Positions 45,642 to 54,751 of a stretch of 64,000 nt of DNA are shown here, piece after piece. The position numbers and the translations under genes were made by a program. Below the pieces are notes generated by a model. The model was not told where the DNA came from and did not search any database. It saw only the letters and a program-made list of their open reading frames with translations. Source of the DNA: Pseudodesulfovibrio thermohalotolerans (lineage in GTDB: Bacteria; Desulfobacterota; Desulfovibrionia; Desulfovibrionales; Desulfovibrionaceae); assembly GCF_021353295.2 (NCBI RefSeq), contig NZ_CP120635.1:2745501-2809500 (forward strand), given 5' to 3'. Within the stretch, counting starts at the first letter, position 1. Each line of letters starts with the position of its first letter.

Positions 45642-46811
45642 TCACTCTCCTCCGAACAAGAATCTATAGGCCCAGCTCTTTTTCCGCGGCGGTTCCGGCT
45701 TCACGACAGGCTCGGCCGGGGGGACGATTCGACTCGCCATAGCCCCGGTCTGCTGCATAAGCCGCAAAGTCTCAAATTGCTGTTTCTGATAAACGACCTG
45801 CCTCTCCAACTCCTCGATGCGGTCAAGAAGACCGGCCATGGTCGACGGCAGATCGCGCGAACTCTGCCGCTCAAGATAGTCCAGACGGTCTTCCAGACCG
45901 CGAATGGCGCGCAACACTTTCTGCGCCTGGCCGGGCAAGGCCCGGGCGCGGCTCTGAACCGTGCCGCCCACAGATCTCTCCGTCTTTTTCTCCGGCCAGT
46001 ACTGGCGCTCGAAGTCCAGCTCATCGACGATCTCGGCAACATCCTGCTCTCCGATCTCGCGGCGCTCGGCGGCGTAGGCGTCGATAAGCAGGTAGTCGCA
46101 CAGAATGTTGATGAGCCTCGGAACACCCCGGGTCTGCTCACTGATGCGGGCGAAGGCTTCGTCGGAAAACTGCACCGCGTCCCGGTTGCCCGCGCACTCC
46201 ATCCTGTAGAGGATATAGTCCCGGACCTCCTCCGTCTTCAACGGGGAAAGATGGCAGCCGATCTGGATGCGCTGACGCAACTGCAACAGGGTATGGCTGT
46301 TGAGGGTCTCCTTGAGTTCAGGCTGGCCGGCGAGGATGATCTGCAACAGCTTGCCGCCGTCAGTCTCCAGATTGGAGAGCATCCGCACCTCTTCGAGGAG
46401 TTCGGCGCACAGGTTCTGGGCCTCGTCGATTATCAAAACGCAACGCTGGCCCAACGCGTATTGATCAATGAGAAATTCGTTAAGCTCCCGCACCAGGGCA
46501 GCCTTGGACCGTCCCTCGGTCTCCAGCCCGAAGTCGTCGTTAATCATGGTCAGCAACTGATGGGAGTCCACCTTGGTGTTGGTGACCTTGGACAGTGTCA
46601 CCTTGTCCATGTGGTCCTTCATCAGCAGCCGGATCAACGTGGTCTTTCCCGCCCCGACTTCGCCCGTGAGCAGGATGAACCCCGCGCGCTCCTCGATGCC
46701 GTACCGAAGATACGACAACGCCTTGCCATGGGTCCTGCTCATGAACAGCAGGTCCGGGTTCGGCAGGAGGTCGAACGGCTTGGAGCCGAATTTGAAGAAC
46801 TTCTCGTACAT
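45642..46811 (-). CDS. XrtA-system-associated ATPase (ExeA/GspA-like)
   Basis: The 389-residue AAA-type ATPase opens with MYEKFFKFGSKPFDLLPNPD. It has Walker A GEVGAGKTTLIR near residue 50 and Walker B VLIIDEAQNL. It carries the ExeA-like stretch LLQLRQRIQIGCHLSPLK. After residue 270 comes a coiled, charged linker and a hydrophobic end. The exosortase-associated ATPase family is conserved in these loci and is thought to power or control EPS export. It follows the autokinase gene by 22 nt. Confidence 0.92.
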   Translation of the reverse strand: MYEKFFKFGSKPFDLLPNPDLLFMSRTHGKALSYLRYGIEERAGFILLTGEVGAGKTTLIRLLMKDHMDKVTLSKVTNTKVDSHQLLTMINDDFGLETEGRSKAALVRELNEFLIDQYALGQRCVLIIDEAQNLCAELLEEVRMLSNLETDGGKLLQIILAGQPELKETLNSHTLLQLRQRIQIGCHLSPLKTEEVRDYILYRMECAGNRDAVQFSDEAFARISEQTRGVPRLINILCDYLLIDAYAAERREIGEQDVAEIVDELDFERQYWPEKKTERSVGGTVQSRARALPGQAQKVLRAIRGLEDRLDYLERQSSRDLPSTMAGLLDRIEELERQVVYQKQQFETLRLMQQTGAMASRIVPPAEPVVKPEPPRKKSWAYRFLFGGE

Positions 46812-46833
46812 TGTATTCCTGTCCAGGCCCGGG

Positions 46834-47706
46834 CTACCTGGCGTGGTGATAATATTTGTATTTCATGTACGCTTCCGCGCTAAGGCCCCGGGTCGCCCGG
46901 CTGGCCTGGGTGTAGACCGCGCCGAGGATATTGGAGCCCTGAAGCGCCTCAATGGTGTCCCGCAGGTCGGCCTGGGACGCCTGCCCTTCCTTGATGACCA
47001 GCACCACGCCGTCGGCCATGCGGCTCAGGTTGCGCGATTCGGCAAAAGGAAGCACCGGCGGCGAGTCGATGATGATGTAGCGGTCGGCATAACGGTTCTT
47101 CATCTCGGACAGGGTCTCATGCATCCGCTTGGAGGCCAGCAACTCGCCCACATTGGGCACGGGCGATCCGGCGGACAGGAACGAAAGCTTGCCGATGCCG
47201 GTCTTGACCATCCCCTTACTGATGGGAGCGCCCTCGATAAGGCAGTCGGACAGGCCGTAGCCGTTCTCCATGCAGAGCAGCTCGTGGCAGCTCGGGGAGC
47301 GGATGTCGGCATCCACCAACAGCACGGTGTGATCAAATTCCTGGGCAAGGCTGATGGCCAGATTCACGGCGGTCACACTCTTTCCCTCGCCGACCGTTCC
47401 GCTGGTCACGAGCAGGGTGTTCTGGAATCCGCTGCGCTTGGTCTTGCGGACCAGACTCTGCTTGAGCTTGCGGAACTCCTCGGCAGCCAGCGAAACAGGT
47501 TCGTTCATGGAGACCAGCATACGCTGTCCCCTGGCCCGCTCGAAGGCTTCCGTCTGCATGGCGGCCGTCTCAAGAAAAGAGGCCTGCGCAGAATCGACAC
47601 CCGGGATTTTCGTTTCGGCGGGAGCAGCGGTCCCGGCCGACTCGGGCCGCAACTTCTCGCTCCTCTTTGCCGAGGCTTTTTTCAATGCATCCTCTATTCT
47701 ACTCAT
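46834..47706 (-). CDS. XrtA-system tyrosine autokinase (BY-kinase)
   Basis: The 290-residue protein starts SRIEDALKKASAKR as in this family. Residues 120-160 hold Walker A GTVGEGKSVTAVNLA and LLVDADIRSPSCHELL (Walker A'); Walker B is YIIIDSPPVL. The tyrosine-rich tail MKYKYYHHAR provides phosphorylation sites. BY-kinases work with the chain-length protein to control polymer length by cycles of phosphorylation. The gene lies 3 nt after the Wzz-like gene. Confidence 0.93.
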   Translation of the reverse strand: MSRIEDALKKASAKRSEKLRPESAGTAAPAETKIPGVDSAQASFLETAAMQTEAFERARGQRMLVSMNEPVSLAAEEFRKLKQSLVRKTKRSGFQNTLLVTSGTVGEGKSVTAVNLAISLAQEFDHTVLLVDADIRSPSCHELLCMENGYGLSDCLIEGAPISKGMVKTGIGKLSFLSAGSPVPNVGELLASKRMHETLSEMKNRYADRYIIIDSPPVLPFAESRNLSRMADGVVLVIKEGQASQADLRDTIEALQGSNILGAVYTQASRATRGLSAEAYMKYKYYHHAR

Positions 47707-47709
47707 AAC

Positions 47710-49227
47710 TTATATCCTCCATTGGTGCACGGCGGCCATGGCCTTCTCGATAACCTTGTCGACAAGGCCGACACCCATAAACTCCATGCCGAGAAACATC
47801 AGGACTATCAGAAGACCCAGCGCCCCGATCAGGTAGACCCGGAGGCCGCGCCTGGAGGCCTTGCGTTCCTCTTCGACGTTCTTGAGCTTGGGAATGACCG
47901 CAAGCACGGGAATGCCGAACTCGCGCAAGTCATCCACGTTCTTGATGGACGGGTCGATGATATCCAACAGGAAGACCACTCCGAAAGCGGCGCCGAACCC
48001 GATGGCGATGCCCGCGAGCATAATCAGGGGGCGATTGGGGCTGGACGGGATGGTCGGCACCACCGCCGGGTCCAGAACCCGGAAGGAAACCGCCTTGTCC
48101 TGCAATTCCATTTCCTTGGAAACCTCGGACTGCCCGTAGCGGGAGACCAGCTTCTCGTAGATGATGACCTCGTTCTGTTCCTTGCGCTTGAGCTCCTGCA
48201 ACTGCGCCTGGGCCCGGGGAATCTGGTCCAGAATCGCCCTGTTCTGGGCGATGTCTTCCTCAAGATTCTTTTTCTGGGTTTCAAGGGACTGGATATGCAC
48301 CTTGACGTTCTGATATTCCGGCGAGCTGTAAATGATGGACAACTCATCGCTGCCCTCTTCCCTGATCTGCCGCCGAGTTTCGGCAATGGCGCTCTCCAAC
48401 TGCTTCACCCTCGGGTGATTTTTAGTATAGCGGGCCAGCATCTGACTCCTGACCTGCTCCTGCTCCCTAAGCCGGGCCCGGGACGGCGAATTGCTGAGAA
48501 GAACCTTGCGCGAGGCTTCCAGGGCGTTGATCTGAATCTGGATTTCCTTGATCTGCTCCTGGGCCTTTTCGATCTGATTTCTGACAACGTATTCGTTGGA
48601 GGCCAGGACCTTGCCCGAGGCAATGTTGAAGTCCTCAATGTCCTTTCTGGCCTCGTCGATACGCTTCTTGAAGACCTCGATCTGATCGGCCAGGAACCGG
48701 GTCGCCTCGAAGGACTCCTTGCGCTTGGTGGAAACGCTCTCCTCGATGTAAACGCGGGTCAGGGTGTTCACCACATCCCTGGCGAGCACGGGGTCGCTGT
48801 CCGCGAACCGGATATCGAACACGCCGCGCTTTTCGTCGAGCCCGATGGCGATCCGGCCGCGCAAGCTCTTGATCAACTCGTCCAGGGAAACGCTGTTCCT
48901 GAGACTGACATCGAGATCCAGGGCCTTGATGACCTGGGACAACATGTTCCGGCTGAGCATTGTCACCTTGATGGCTTTGATCTTGGTGTCCATGGACGGC
49001 GTGACCGCGATGCCCTTGACGAGGTCGCTGATGACGTTCTGCTCAATGAAGACGATGCTCCTGGCCTCGTACTTCCGGGGCAGCACGTAACTTATCACCA
49101 CGGCCGCGAACATGACCAACAGCGCGATGGAAACGAACAGGCCCTTGCGCTCCCCCACCAGGCGGAGGTAGCGCCTGGCGTCAAATGAGGCGTCTTGACC
49201 CGCGATATCGTATTTGTTGTCCGCCAT
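47710..49227 (-). CDS. Polysaccharide co-polymerase / chain-length determinant (Wzz-like)
   Basis: The 505-residue inner-membrane protein has a first helix at about residues 30-50 (FVSIALLVMFAAVVISYVLP) and a second one near residue 395-415. A long periplasmic coiled region lies between, rich in K/E/Q (for example RNQIEKAQEQIKEIQIQI). A further helix is near the C-terminus (YLIGALGLLIVLMFLG). It belongs to the exosortase-associated chain-length family. With the autokinase it sets EPS length. Its start has GGCGGAG upstream. Confidence 0.93.
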   Translation of the reverse strand: MADNKYDIAGQDASFDARRYLRLVGERKGLFVSIALLVMFAAVVISYVLPRKYEARSIVFIEQNVISDLVKGIAVTPSMDTKIKAIKVTMLSRNMLSQVIKALDLDVSLRNSVSLDELIKSLRGRIAIGLDEKRGVFDIRFADSDPVLARDVVNTLTRVYIEESVSTKRKESFEATRFLADQIEVFKKRIDEARKDIEDFNIASGKVLASNEYVVRNQIEKAQEQIKEIQIQINALEASRKVLLSNSPSRARLREQEQVRSQMLARYTKNHPRVKQLESAIAETRRQIREEGSDELSIIYSSPEYQNVKVHIQSLETQKKNLEEDIAQNRAILDQIPRAQAQLQELKRKEQNEVIIYEKLVSRYGQSEVSKEMELQDKAVSFRVLDPAVVPTIPSSPNRPLIMLAGIAIGFGAAFGVVFLLDIIDPSIKNVDDLREFGIPVLAVIPKLKNVEEERKASRRGLRVYLIGALGLLIVLMFLGMEFMGVGLVDKVIEKAMAAVHQWRI

Positions 49228-49236
49228 CGGCTCCGC

Positions 49237-50037
49237 CTAGAAGAAGCTTTCGCTGGCGACGATGTAATCCCCCGCCTGCAACAGCACGTTCTGGGTAAGG
49301 TCGCCCTTTTTGATAAGGTCCTTGGTCTTGACCGGAATGGAGACCTGCTTGTCGCCTTCCTTACGGATGATGACGATTTCGTTCTCGTCGGCGTACTTGC
49401 TGAAGCTGCCCGCCTGAAGCAGGGCGTCCAGGACAGTGAAGCCTTCGTGGAAGAAGATCGCCTTGGGCTCGTTCACAGCGCCGATGACAAAGACGTTGCG
49501 GTCGTATTTCACGGGCAGGAAAATCATGTCGCCGGGCTCAAGCTGGATATCCTTGTCGAACTCGCCCTTGCTGAACAGTCCGGAAAAATCGGACATGATT
49601 TTTTTGCCGTTGCGGTAGACGTACCCCTTGGACAAATCCGCTCCGTCCAGGGAACCCACCGAGGCGAGCACATGCAGCAGGGTCGTGCGCTGCATCATGT
49701 CGTAGACCTGGGGCTGAACGCCGCCGCCGACCACGTAAACGCGGCTGTTGACGCTTTTGAGCAGGGAGACGTTGACGATGGGATCCTTGACCAGTTGAGA
49801 GAGCAGCTTGGTAAGTTCCGTTTTCAGTTGAGGGAGGGTCTTCCCGGCGGCCACGACATCGTCGATGCCGGGCATGGACATCTTTCCGTCGGGGCGGACG
49901 ATAACGGTGGTCCTCAGTTCCTCCTCGCCCCAGACGTGCACGGCCAGGGTATCTCCCTCGCCCACGACGTAATCTTCCGCCTGGGCCAGAACGGGCACGC
50001 ACAACACGAACAGCATAACCAACAACAGCTTTTTCAC
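49237..50037 (-). CDS. Polysaccharide export protein (Wza-like)
   Basis: The 266-residue protein starts at GTG (50037), with GAGGAG upstream. A signal peptide (LLLVMLFVLCVPVLAQA) is followed by EDYVVGEGDTLAVHVWGEEEL, the Poly_export domain start. SLBB-type repeats include NSRVYVVGGGVQP and RNVFVIGAVNEPKAIFF. It forms the outer-membrane or periplasmic secretion channel for EPS. No lipobox is evident, which fits the exosortase-type family better than classic Wza. Confidence 0.92.
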   Translation of the reverse strand: MKKLLLVMLFVLCVPVLAQAEDYVVGEGDTLAVHVWGEEELRTTVIVRPDGKMSMPGIDDVVAAGKTLPQLKTELTKLLSQLVKDPIVNVSLLKSVNSRVYVVGGGVQPQVYDMMQRTTLLHVLASVGSLDGADLSKGYVYRNGKKIMSDFSGLFSKGEFDKDIQLEPGDMIFLPVKYDRNVFVIGAVNEPKAIFFHEGFTVLDALLQAGSFSKYADENEIVIIRKEGDKQVSIPVKTKDLIKKGDLTQNVLLQAGDYIVASESFF

Positions 50038-50072
50038 GATGATCTCCTCGTTCCTTCCTTGATGGATATTCC

Positions 50073-51431
50073 CTAACGCCCCATTTTGTTCAGCATGACC
50101 GAGATGGTCTTGAACATGATCTTGAAATCAAACCACAGGGAATAATTCTTGATGTAGTACATGTCATAGCGCAGTTTTTCGAACGCGTCTTGCACCGAGG
50201 CTCCATACGGGTAACAAACCTGCGCCCAACCGGTGATGCCCGGCTTCACGAAGTGCCGCTCCGCGTAATAGGGCACGATCTTCTTGAGCTCGTGCACGAA
50301 CTCGGGACGTTCCGGGCGGGGACCCACCAGACTCATGCTGCCCATGAGCACATTGAAGAGCTGCGGAATCTCGTCGATGCGGGACTTCCTCAGGAAGCGG
50401 CCGAACCGGGTCACGCGATTGTCATTCTCCATGGCCCAGACAGCACCGGACCCCTTCTCGGCGTCCTGGCGCATACTGCGGAACTTGTAGATGATGAAAT
50501 CCTTGTCGCCCTTGCCCACGCGAATCTGCTTGAACAGCACAGGGCCGGGGGAATCCAGCTTGATGCCGATCATGACCAGGGGCAGGATGGGGGACACGAT
50601 GATGATGCCCGTCAGGGACAGGAGAATATCCAGGGCCCGCTTGATGAAACGGCGGATGCCGATGATCTTGAACCCCTTGGCGAAAATGAACCAGCTCGGG
50701 GTGATTTTCTCAAGCATCAGCTTCCGGTTGACCCGCTCGTAGAATTCCGGGGCCTCAAGGACCTCGATGCCGCTCAGCTTGCAGTTGAGAATTTCCTGCA
50801 ACGGGAAGGCTTCCCGACGTTCGGTCAGGGAAACCACGATTTTGCTCGCCTTGGCCCGCTGGGCGGCCTCCAGAATCCTGTTGGTGGGGTTCTCCACCTG
50901 CGCCACGGGGTCCGCGAACTCGCCGGAAAGGCATTCCACGTAGTCCTTGAACTCATAACGCCCGCCCGACTGGACGGCCAGCAGCTTCATGTCCTCGGCC
51001 AGTTGGCCGTTGCCCACGATGACGACCCTGTGCACCAGCCCCGGAATTTTCCGCCAATTGGCGATAAACAGGAGCCACAGGGTGTGGTTGAGGCCGAAGA
51101 GGCACAACAGGACCGGAATCATCTCCTCCAGGCGCACGAACAAATCGGTCTGCCAGTAGATGAAGAAGGTCATGTTCGAAGCCACTATCAGGCTGATGAC
51201 CAGCCCCAGGACCCCGGCGTTCCGTGAAGGCGCCAGATAATGGACTATAATATGGACAACCAGGAACGAGGCCAGGATAATTCCCATCAACACGAATACG
51301 TCGGCGGGACGGCCTTCGAACAGGGCAAGCATTTCAGACGGCTCGTTGAACAGTACCACCGAGCACAGAAACATCGCCAACACCAGCAGCAGAAGGTCCT
51401 TGAAGACTCTGACGGATGCAATGGCTACCAT
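50073..51431 (-). CDS. Initiating sugar-phosphate transferase (WbaP-type)
   Basis: The 452-residue polyprenyl-phosphate sugar transferase has four to five N-terminal helices, a Rossmann-like middle (HRVVIVGNGQLAEDMKLLA) and the bacterial sugar transferase domain after about residue 260. Key stretches there are FKQIRVGKGDKDFIIYKFRSM and IDEIPQLFNVLMGSMSLVGPRPERP. It starts the repeat unit by placing a sugar-1-phosphate on undecaprenyl phosphate. It matches the exosortase-system family (EpsB group). Confidence 0.94.
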   Translation of the reverse strand: MVAIASVRVFKDLLLLVLAMFLCSVVLFNEPSEMLALFEGRPADVFVLMGIILASFLVVHIIVHYLAPSRNAGVLGLVISLIVASNMTFFIYWQTDLFVRLEEMIPVLLCLFGLNHTLWLLFIANWRKIPGLVHRVVIVGNGQLAEDMKLLAVQSGGRYEFKDYVECLSGEFADPVAQVENPTNRILEAAQRAKASKIVVSLTERREAFPLQEILNCKLSGIEVLEAPEFYERVNRKLMLEKITPSWFIFAKGFKIIGIRRFIKRALDILLSLTGIIIVSPILPLVMIGIKLDSPGPVLFKQIRVGKGDKDFIIYKFRSMRQDAEKGSGAVWAMENDNRVTRFGRFLRKSRIDEIPQLFNVLMGSMSLVGPRPERPEFVHELKKIVPYYAERHFVKPGITGWAQVCYPYGASVQDAFEKLRYDMYYIKNYSLWFDFKIMFKTISVMLNKMGR

Positions 51432-51455
51432 GTCTCTCTCCTCTCTCGTCCCCGG

Positions 51456-54110
51456 CTATTCGCCCATGATGGCGGCCAGGAGCTTCTTGGCCTCGGCCGC
51501 ATTGGCGCAGTCGGGGCAATTGGCTACTTTTTCCAACAAGGGCAGTGCCTTGTCATTTTTCCCGGCCGCCTTGTAGGCGTAACCGAGATGGTATTCGATG
51601 TCCGGATTCGATCCGGCGACCTCCAGGGCCTTTTCCAAAACCTGCACGGCCTCGTCGAGCCGTCCGTTGACGGCCAGGGAGTACCCGAAGGTATCGAGGA
51701 CTGCGGGATCGCCCGGACGCTGCATGTAGGCGGTGTAACCCAGACGCAGGGCTTCAAGCCGGGTCTTGGGGTTTTTCAGGTAGAGCATGGCCAGATTGTT
51801 CAGGGCCGGGACGTAGCGCTGGGACAGGCGCAACGCGTTGTTGTAGCTCACGGCCGCGTCCTTGTCCCTGCCCAGCAGGACACAGATGTCGCCCCTGACG
51901 GTCCGGGCCACGTAGTTGTTCTCGTCGCGCTTGATGGCCGCGTCGATGTAGGTCAGCGCCTTCTTGGTCTCCCCGGCGGCGAGGTAGTAGTTGCCTATGG
52001 CCACCATGAGGCTCGAATTCGCTTCGCAACGGGACCGTCCCTCTTCCAGGACAGCCAGTTGGTTGGTCTTGTCGCCCTTGGTGGCGTAGATGTCGGCCAG
52101 AGTTATGTATCCCATCGGTTCACCAGGATATATTTCAATAATATCTCTGGCCGAGCCCACGGCCTTGTCGTAGTCGCCTTTGAGCATGTAAGTGCGGGTG
52201 CGAAGGCCGAGAGCCGCGCTCTTGTTCTGCTTCTCCAACTGGTCGCAGAGGAGCAGGACTTCGTCATACCGCTTCATGGACAGGAGTATCTGCGCCTTTG
52301 CCCGTTCGATATTGATATTGAACGGCAGCTTTTCGCTTCCCTGCTTGAGAATGGCCAGACCTTCTTCCGCCCTGCCCTTGCGGGTCAGACTCTCGGCGTA
52401 ACCGAGGTACGCCTCGGGGGCGTCGGTCTTGAGCGCCTCCTTGAAGGTCGCTTCGGCCTCGTCCTGGCGGTTGAGCAGTTGCAGCACGAGGGCCTTGCCC
52501 AACCAGGCGCGGACGAAATCGGGATGACGGTCCACGAAAGTCGAATATTCGTTGAGCGCTCCCTCGGGCTTCTTCTGGGCCAGATCAAGTGCCGCGAGCG
52601 TCAGATACGGGTCCGGATTGTCCGGGTTGCTTTCCTTGGATTTGCCGAGATATTCCCGGGCCTTTTCCACATCGTTGTCGGAAAGGGCCACCCGCGCGAG
52701 CAGGAAATAGAGCACGGAGTCGTTCTTGTTGCCGCTCAGGCCGCTCTCAAGCGTGCTGCGCGCCAGCCCCTTCTCGCCGTTTTTCATGTAGAATGCGGAA
52801 AGAATAATCATGGGCCGGATGGAATCCGGGGAAGCGGCCACGGCACGGGTCAGATCGGTCTCGGCCTCTTCCACGTTGCCGAGGGAATAGTTGAGCGCTC
52901 CCATCTTGAGGAGGGTGCCGCTGTCGCTCGGACGGCTCTTGGCCACGGCCTCGTATTGCTCGATGGCCTTTTCTCTTTCGCCCTTCATGGTCAGGGCGTC
53001 GCCCAGGGTCATCCGGGCTACGACGTTGTCCGCGTCCTTCTCAAGCACCTTGCGGGCCTCGGCCATGGATTCGTCGACCCTGTGCTGCTGGAGCAGGATC
53101 ATGGAGATCATCTCCCGCGCCTTGAGGAAATTGCCAGGGCCGTCCGCGGCCACCCGCAAATGGCTGATCGCCGTTTCCAGATCGCCCACTGCGTAATAGC
53201 TCAACCCCAGGAAGAAATGGGACTCGGGGTCGGAAGCGAGGGTCACGGCCTTGTGAAAAGCGTTGATGGCCTCCTGGTACTGCTTCTGAAGATACATGGA
53301 CATCCCGGTGACTTTCTGTCCGTAGGGCAGATTCGGGGCCATGGCGTTGAGCTGCTTGGCCAGCTCCGCGGCCTTGCCGTACTCCTGCTGCTCAAGCAGG
53401 GATTGGGCCTTGATGTATTTCGCATAAACGTCGGAAGGATGGGAGTCGCTGATATAAGTGAATGTCGCGCGATAGGCCTCCTTGTCACCCCGCTCCAATT
53501 CGCTGGAAGCCCGCAGATAAAGGGCTTCGCGGTTGGTCGGGTCCTTGGCCAGCACATCGGCGATGGCCTTGTCGGCGGCGGCGATGCGTCCTTGCGCCCT
53601 GTAAACCCTGGCCAGCCCGATGTGGGCCTCGCTGTTGTCAGGGGAAAGCTCGACGGCCTTGTTGAACCACTTCTCGGCCCCCTCGGTATCGGAATCCTCA
53701 AGCAGCAGCCTGCCGTAAAGCAAAGCGCCGTCCACGGATTTGGGGTTGGCCGAACAATAGGCCTCAACAAGCTCCAAAGCCTTGGAGCGGTTCTTGGACA
53801 ACCTTTCGAGGCGGGCCAGATCGTAGTTCAATTCCTTGTCATAAGGATTCTGGAGCTTATACTTGTCGAAATTCTTGCGGGCCTGATCCAGCTTGCCGGT
53901 GGCCAGGTAGGACTGCGCCAGCCCAAGACGGGCTTGCAACTGATTGGGATCCTTTTCAAGGATGGTTTTGTAAATGACAATGGCGCCGGAATAATTGCCG
54001 CTGTCACGATATTGCTCGCCCTCGCCCAACATTTTGTCGATGTCGTTGTTACCGCAGCCAGCGAGAAGGACTATAATCAAAGTCAGATACAGGAATCTTG
54101 TGAGTTTCAC
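51456..54110 (-). CDS. prsT: PrsT, XrtA-system TPR-repeat lipoprotein
   Basis: The start is the GTG at 54110, with GGAGG just upstream; it gives KLTRFLYLTLIIVLLAGCGN, a lipoprotein signal with lipobox LAGC. The 884-residue protein then consists of roughly twenty or more tandem TPR-like helical hairpins, for example ALYLRASSELERGDKEAYRA. An upstream in-frame start at 54173 would spoil the signal. PrsT is conserved in XrtA loci and probably scaffolds EPS assembly. It is the first gene of the long minus-strand locus and is preceded by a strong sigma-54 box. Confidence 0.94.
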   Translation of the reverse strand: MKLTRFLYLTLIIVLLAGCGNNDIDKMLGEGEQYRDSGNYSGAIVIYKTILEKDPNQLQARLGLAQSYLATGKLDQARKNFDKYKLQNPYDKELNYDLARLERLSKNRSKALELVEAYCSANPKSVDGALLYGRLLLEDSDTEGAEKWFNKAVELSPDNSEAHIGLARVYRAQGRIAAADKAIADVLAKDPTNREALYLRASSELERGDKEAYRATFTYISDSHPSDVYAKYIKAQSLLEQQEYGKAAELAKQLNAMAPNLPYGQKVTGMSMYLQKQYQEAINAFHKAVTLASDPESHFFLGLSYYAVGDLETAISHLRVAADGPGNFLKAREMISMILLQQHRVDESMAEARKVLEKDADNVVARMTLGDALTMKGEREKAIEQYEAVAKSRPSDSGTLLKMGALNYSLGNVEEAETDLTRAVAASPDSIRPMIILSAFYMKNGEKGLARSTLESGLSGNKNDSVLYFLLARVALSDNDVEKAREYLGKSKESNPDNPDPYLTLAALDLAQKKPEGALNEYSTFVDRHPDFVRAWLGKALVLQLLNRQDEAEATFKEALKTDAPEAYLGYAESLTRKGRAEEGLAILKQGSEKLPFNINIERAKAQILLSMKRYDEVLLLCDQLEKQNKSAALGLRTRTYMLKGDYDKAVGSARDIIEIYPGEPMGYITLADIYATKGDKTNQLAVLEEGRSRCEANSSLMVAIGNYYLAAGETKKALTYIDAAIKRDENNYVARTVRGDICVLLGRDKDAAVSYNNALRLSQRYVPALNNLAMLYLKNPKTRLEALRLGYTAYMQRPGDPAVLDTFGYSLAVNGRLDEAVQVLEKALEVAGSNPDIEYHLGYAYKAAGKNDKALPLLEKVANCPDCANAAEAKKLLAAIMGE

Positions 54111-54160
54111 GGCATCCTCCCAGAATGATGCTTCGTTTCCGTATTCAGCAGCCCTACAAA

Positions 54161-54178
54161 TAGCCAGAATCATGCCAG
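54161..54178 (-). promoter_or_regulatory. Near-consensus sigma-54 promoter of prsT
   Basis: On the minus strand the site reads CTGGCATGATTCTGGCTA: the -24 element (CTGGCATG) matches well, spacing to the -12 is exactly 10 nt, and the -12 element is TGGC for TTGC. The predicted start is near 54151, about 41 nt before the GTG of prsT. PrsR, encoded in the same locus, is the obvious activator. Confidence 0.7.
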
Positions 54179-54251
54179 CGTTATTTCAGACAAATAGTTC
54201 CCATAAAATCAACAAGTTGTAATGTTCACCCCTCAAGCGTACCCCCCTTCG

Positions 54252-54265
54252 GACAGCAATTTGTC
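54252..54265. promoter_or_regulatory. Inverted repeat GACA-N6-TGTC, candidate activator site
   Basis: GACAGCAATTTGTC lies about 75 nt upstream of the prsT sigma-54 box, within the range used by NtrC-type activators. It is a single short dyad, so assignment to PrsR is tentative. Confidence 0.3.
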
Positions 54266-54751
54266 TGGTTTAATCGGACTTTTTTATCCTGGTGAAATTA
54301 GGTCGACGGGAGCTTAATATTCGGAAGACGCAACCGGCGTTTATCTCTAGAAAAACCCTAAAAAGTTTTCCACAGGCCTCCATCCTGATTTGCTCCACCA
54401 AACTTGCTGTTCCAGCGTATTGATGATTCCGTCTATTAGATTTGCAGTTTTCGATAGACCGTTTCTATCCACCGTTGCGGATATCATTAAATCCACAATA
54501 AATATCCACGATTCCAACATGATACACTTTGTAAAATTAAAATGTCCGGTTTTGCCGGACTATTTGACGTTCCAAGGGCCTTTTTTCCGCTCCTTTCTTC
54601 GGAGACCACGCATCAAGACGTCCGTTGCGCATATCTTTCACGAAATCGATTCATGAGGCGCTCGCGGAACGGATAAGGAACATCTTTCCGGTTGGCACCC
54701 CGGCCCGAAATTTGCTAACGGATTTACTTATCGGAGAACGAACAAATTGCC

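Larger units (their letters stand above)
54111..54751. other. 641-nt divergent AT-rich intergenic region, prsT / ABC exporter
   Basis: The region holds the sigma-54 box for prsT, an upstream inverted repeat and a hairpin GTCCGG-ttttg-CCGGAC near 54542-54558. It is visibly poorer in GC than the rest of the window, above all at 54400-54540. The ABC exporter operon must have its promoter here; TTGCGG with ATAAAT 17 nt on, near 54474, is a weak sigma-70 candidate. No gene is convincing. Confidence 0.55.

Noticed and set aside
46573..49188. 871-residue open frame on the plus strand
   Set aside because: It is antisense to the ATPase, autokinase and chain-length genes and has no domain features.
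51240..54128. 962-residue open frame antisense to prsT
   Set aside because: The prsT strand shows a lipoprotein signal and regular TPR units; the opposite frame is a shadow.
54690..54716. TTGGCACC...TTTGCTA before the ABC exporter, resembling a sigma-54 promoter
   Set aside because: The spacing between the GG and GC dinucleotides is several bases too long for sigma-54.
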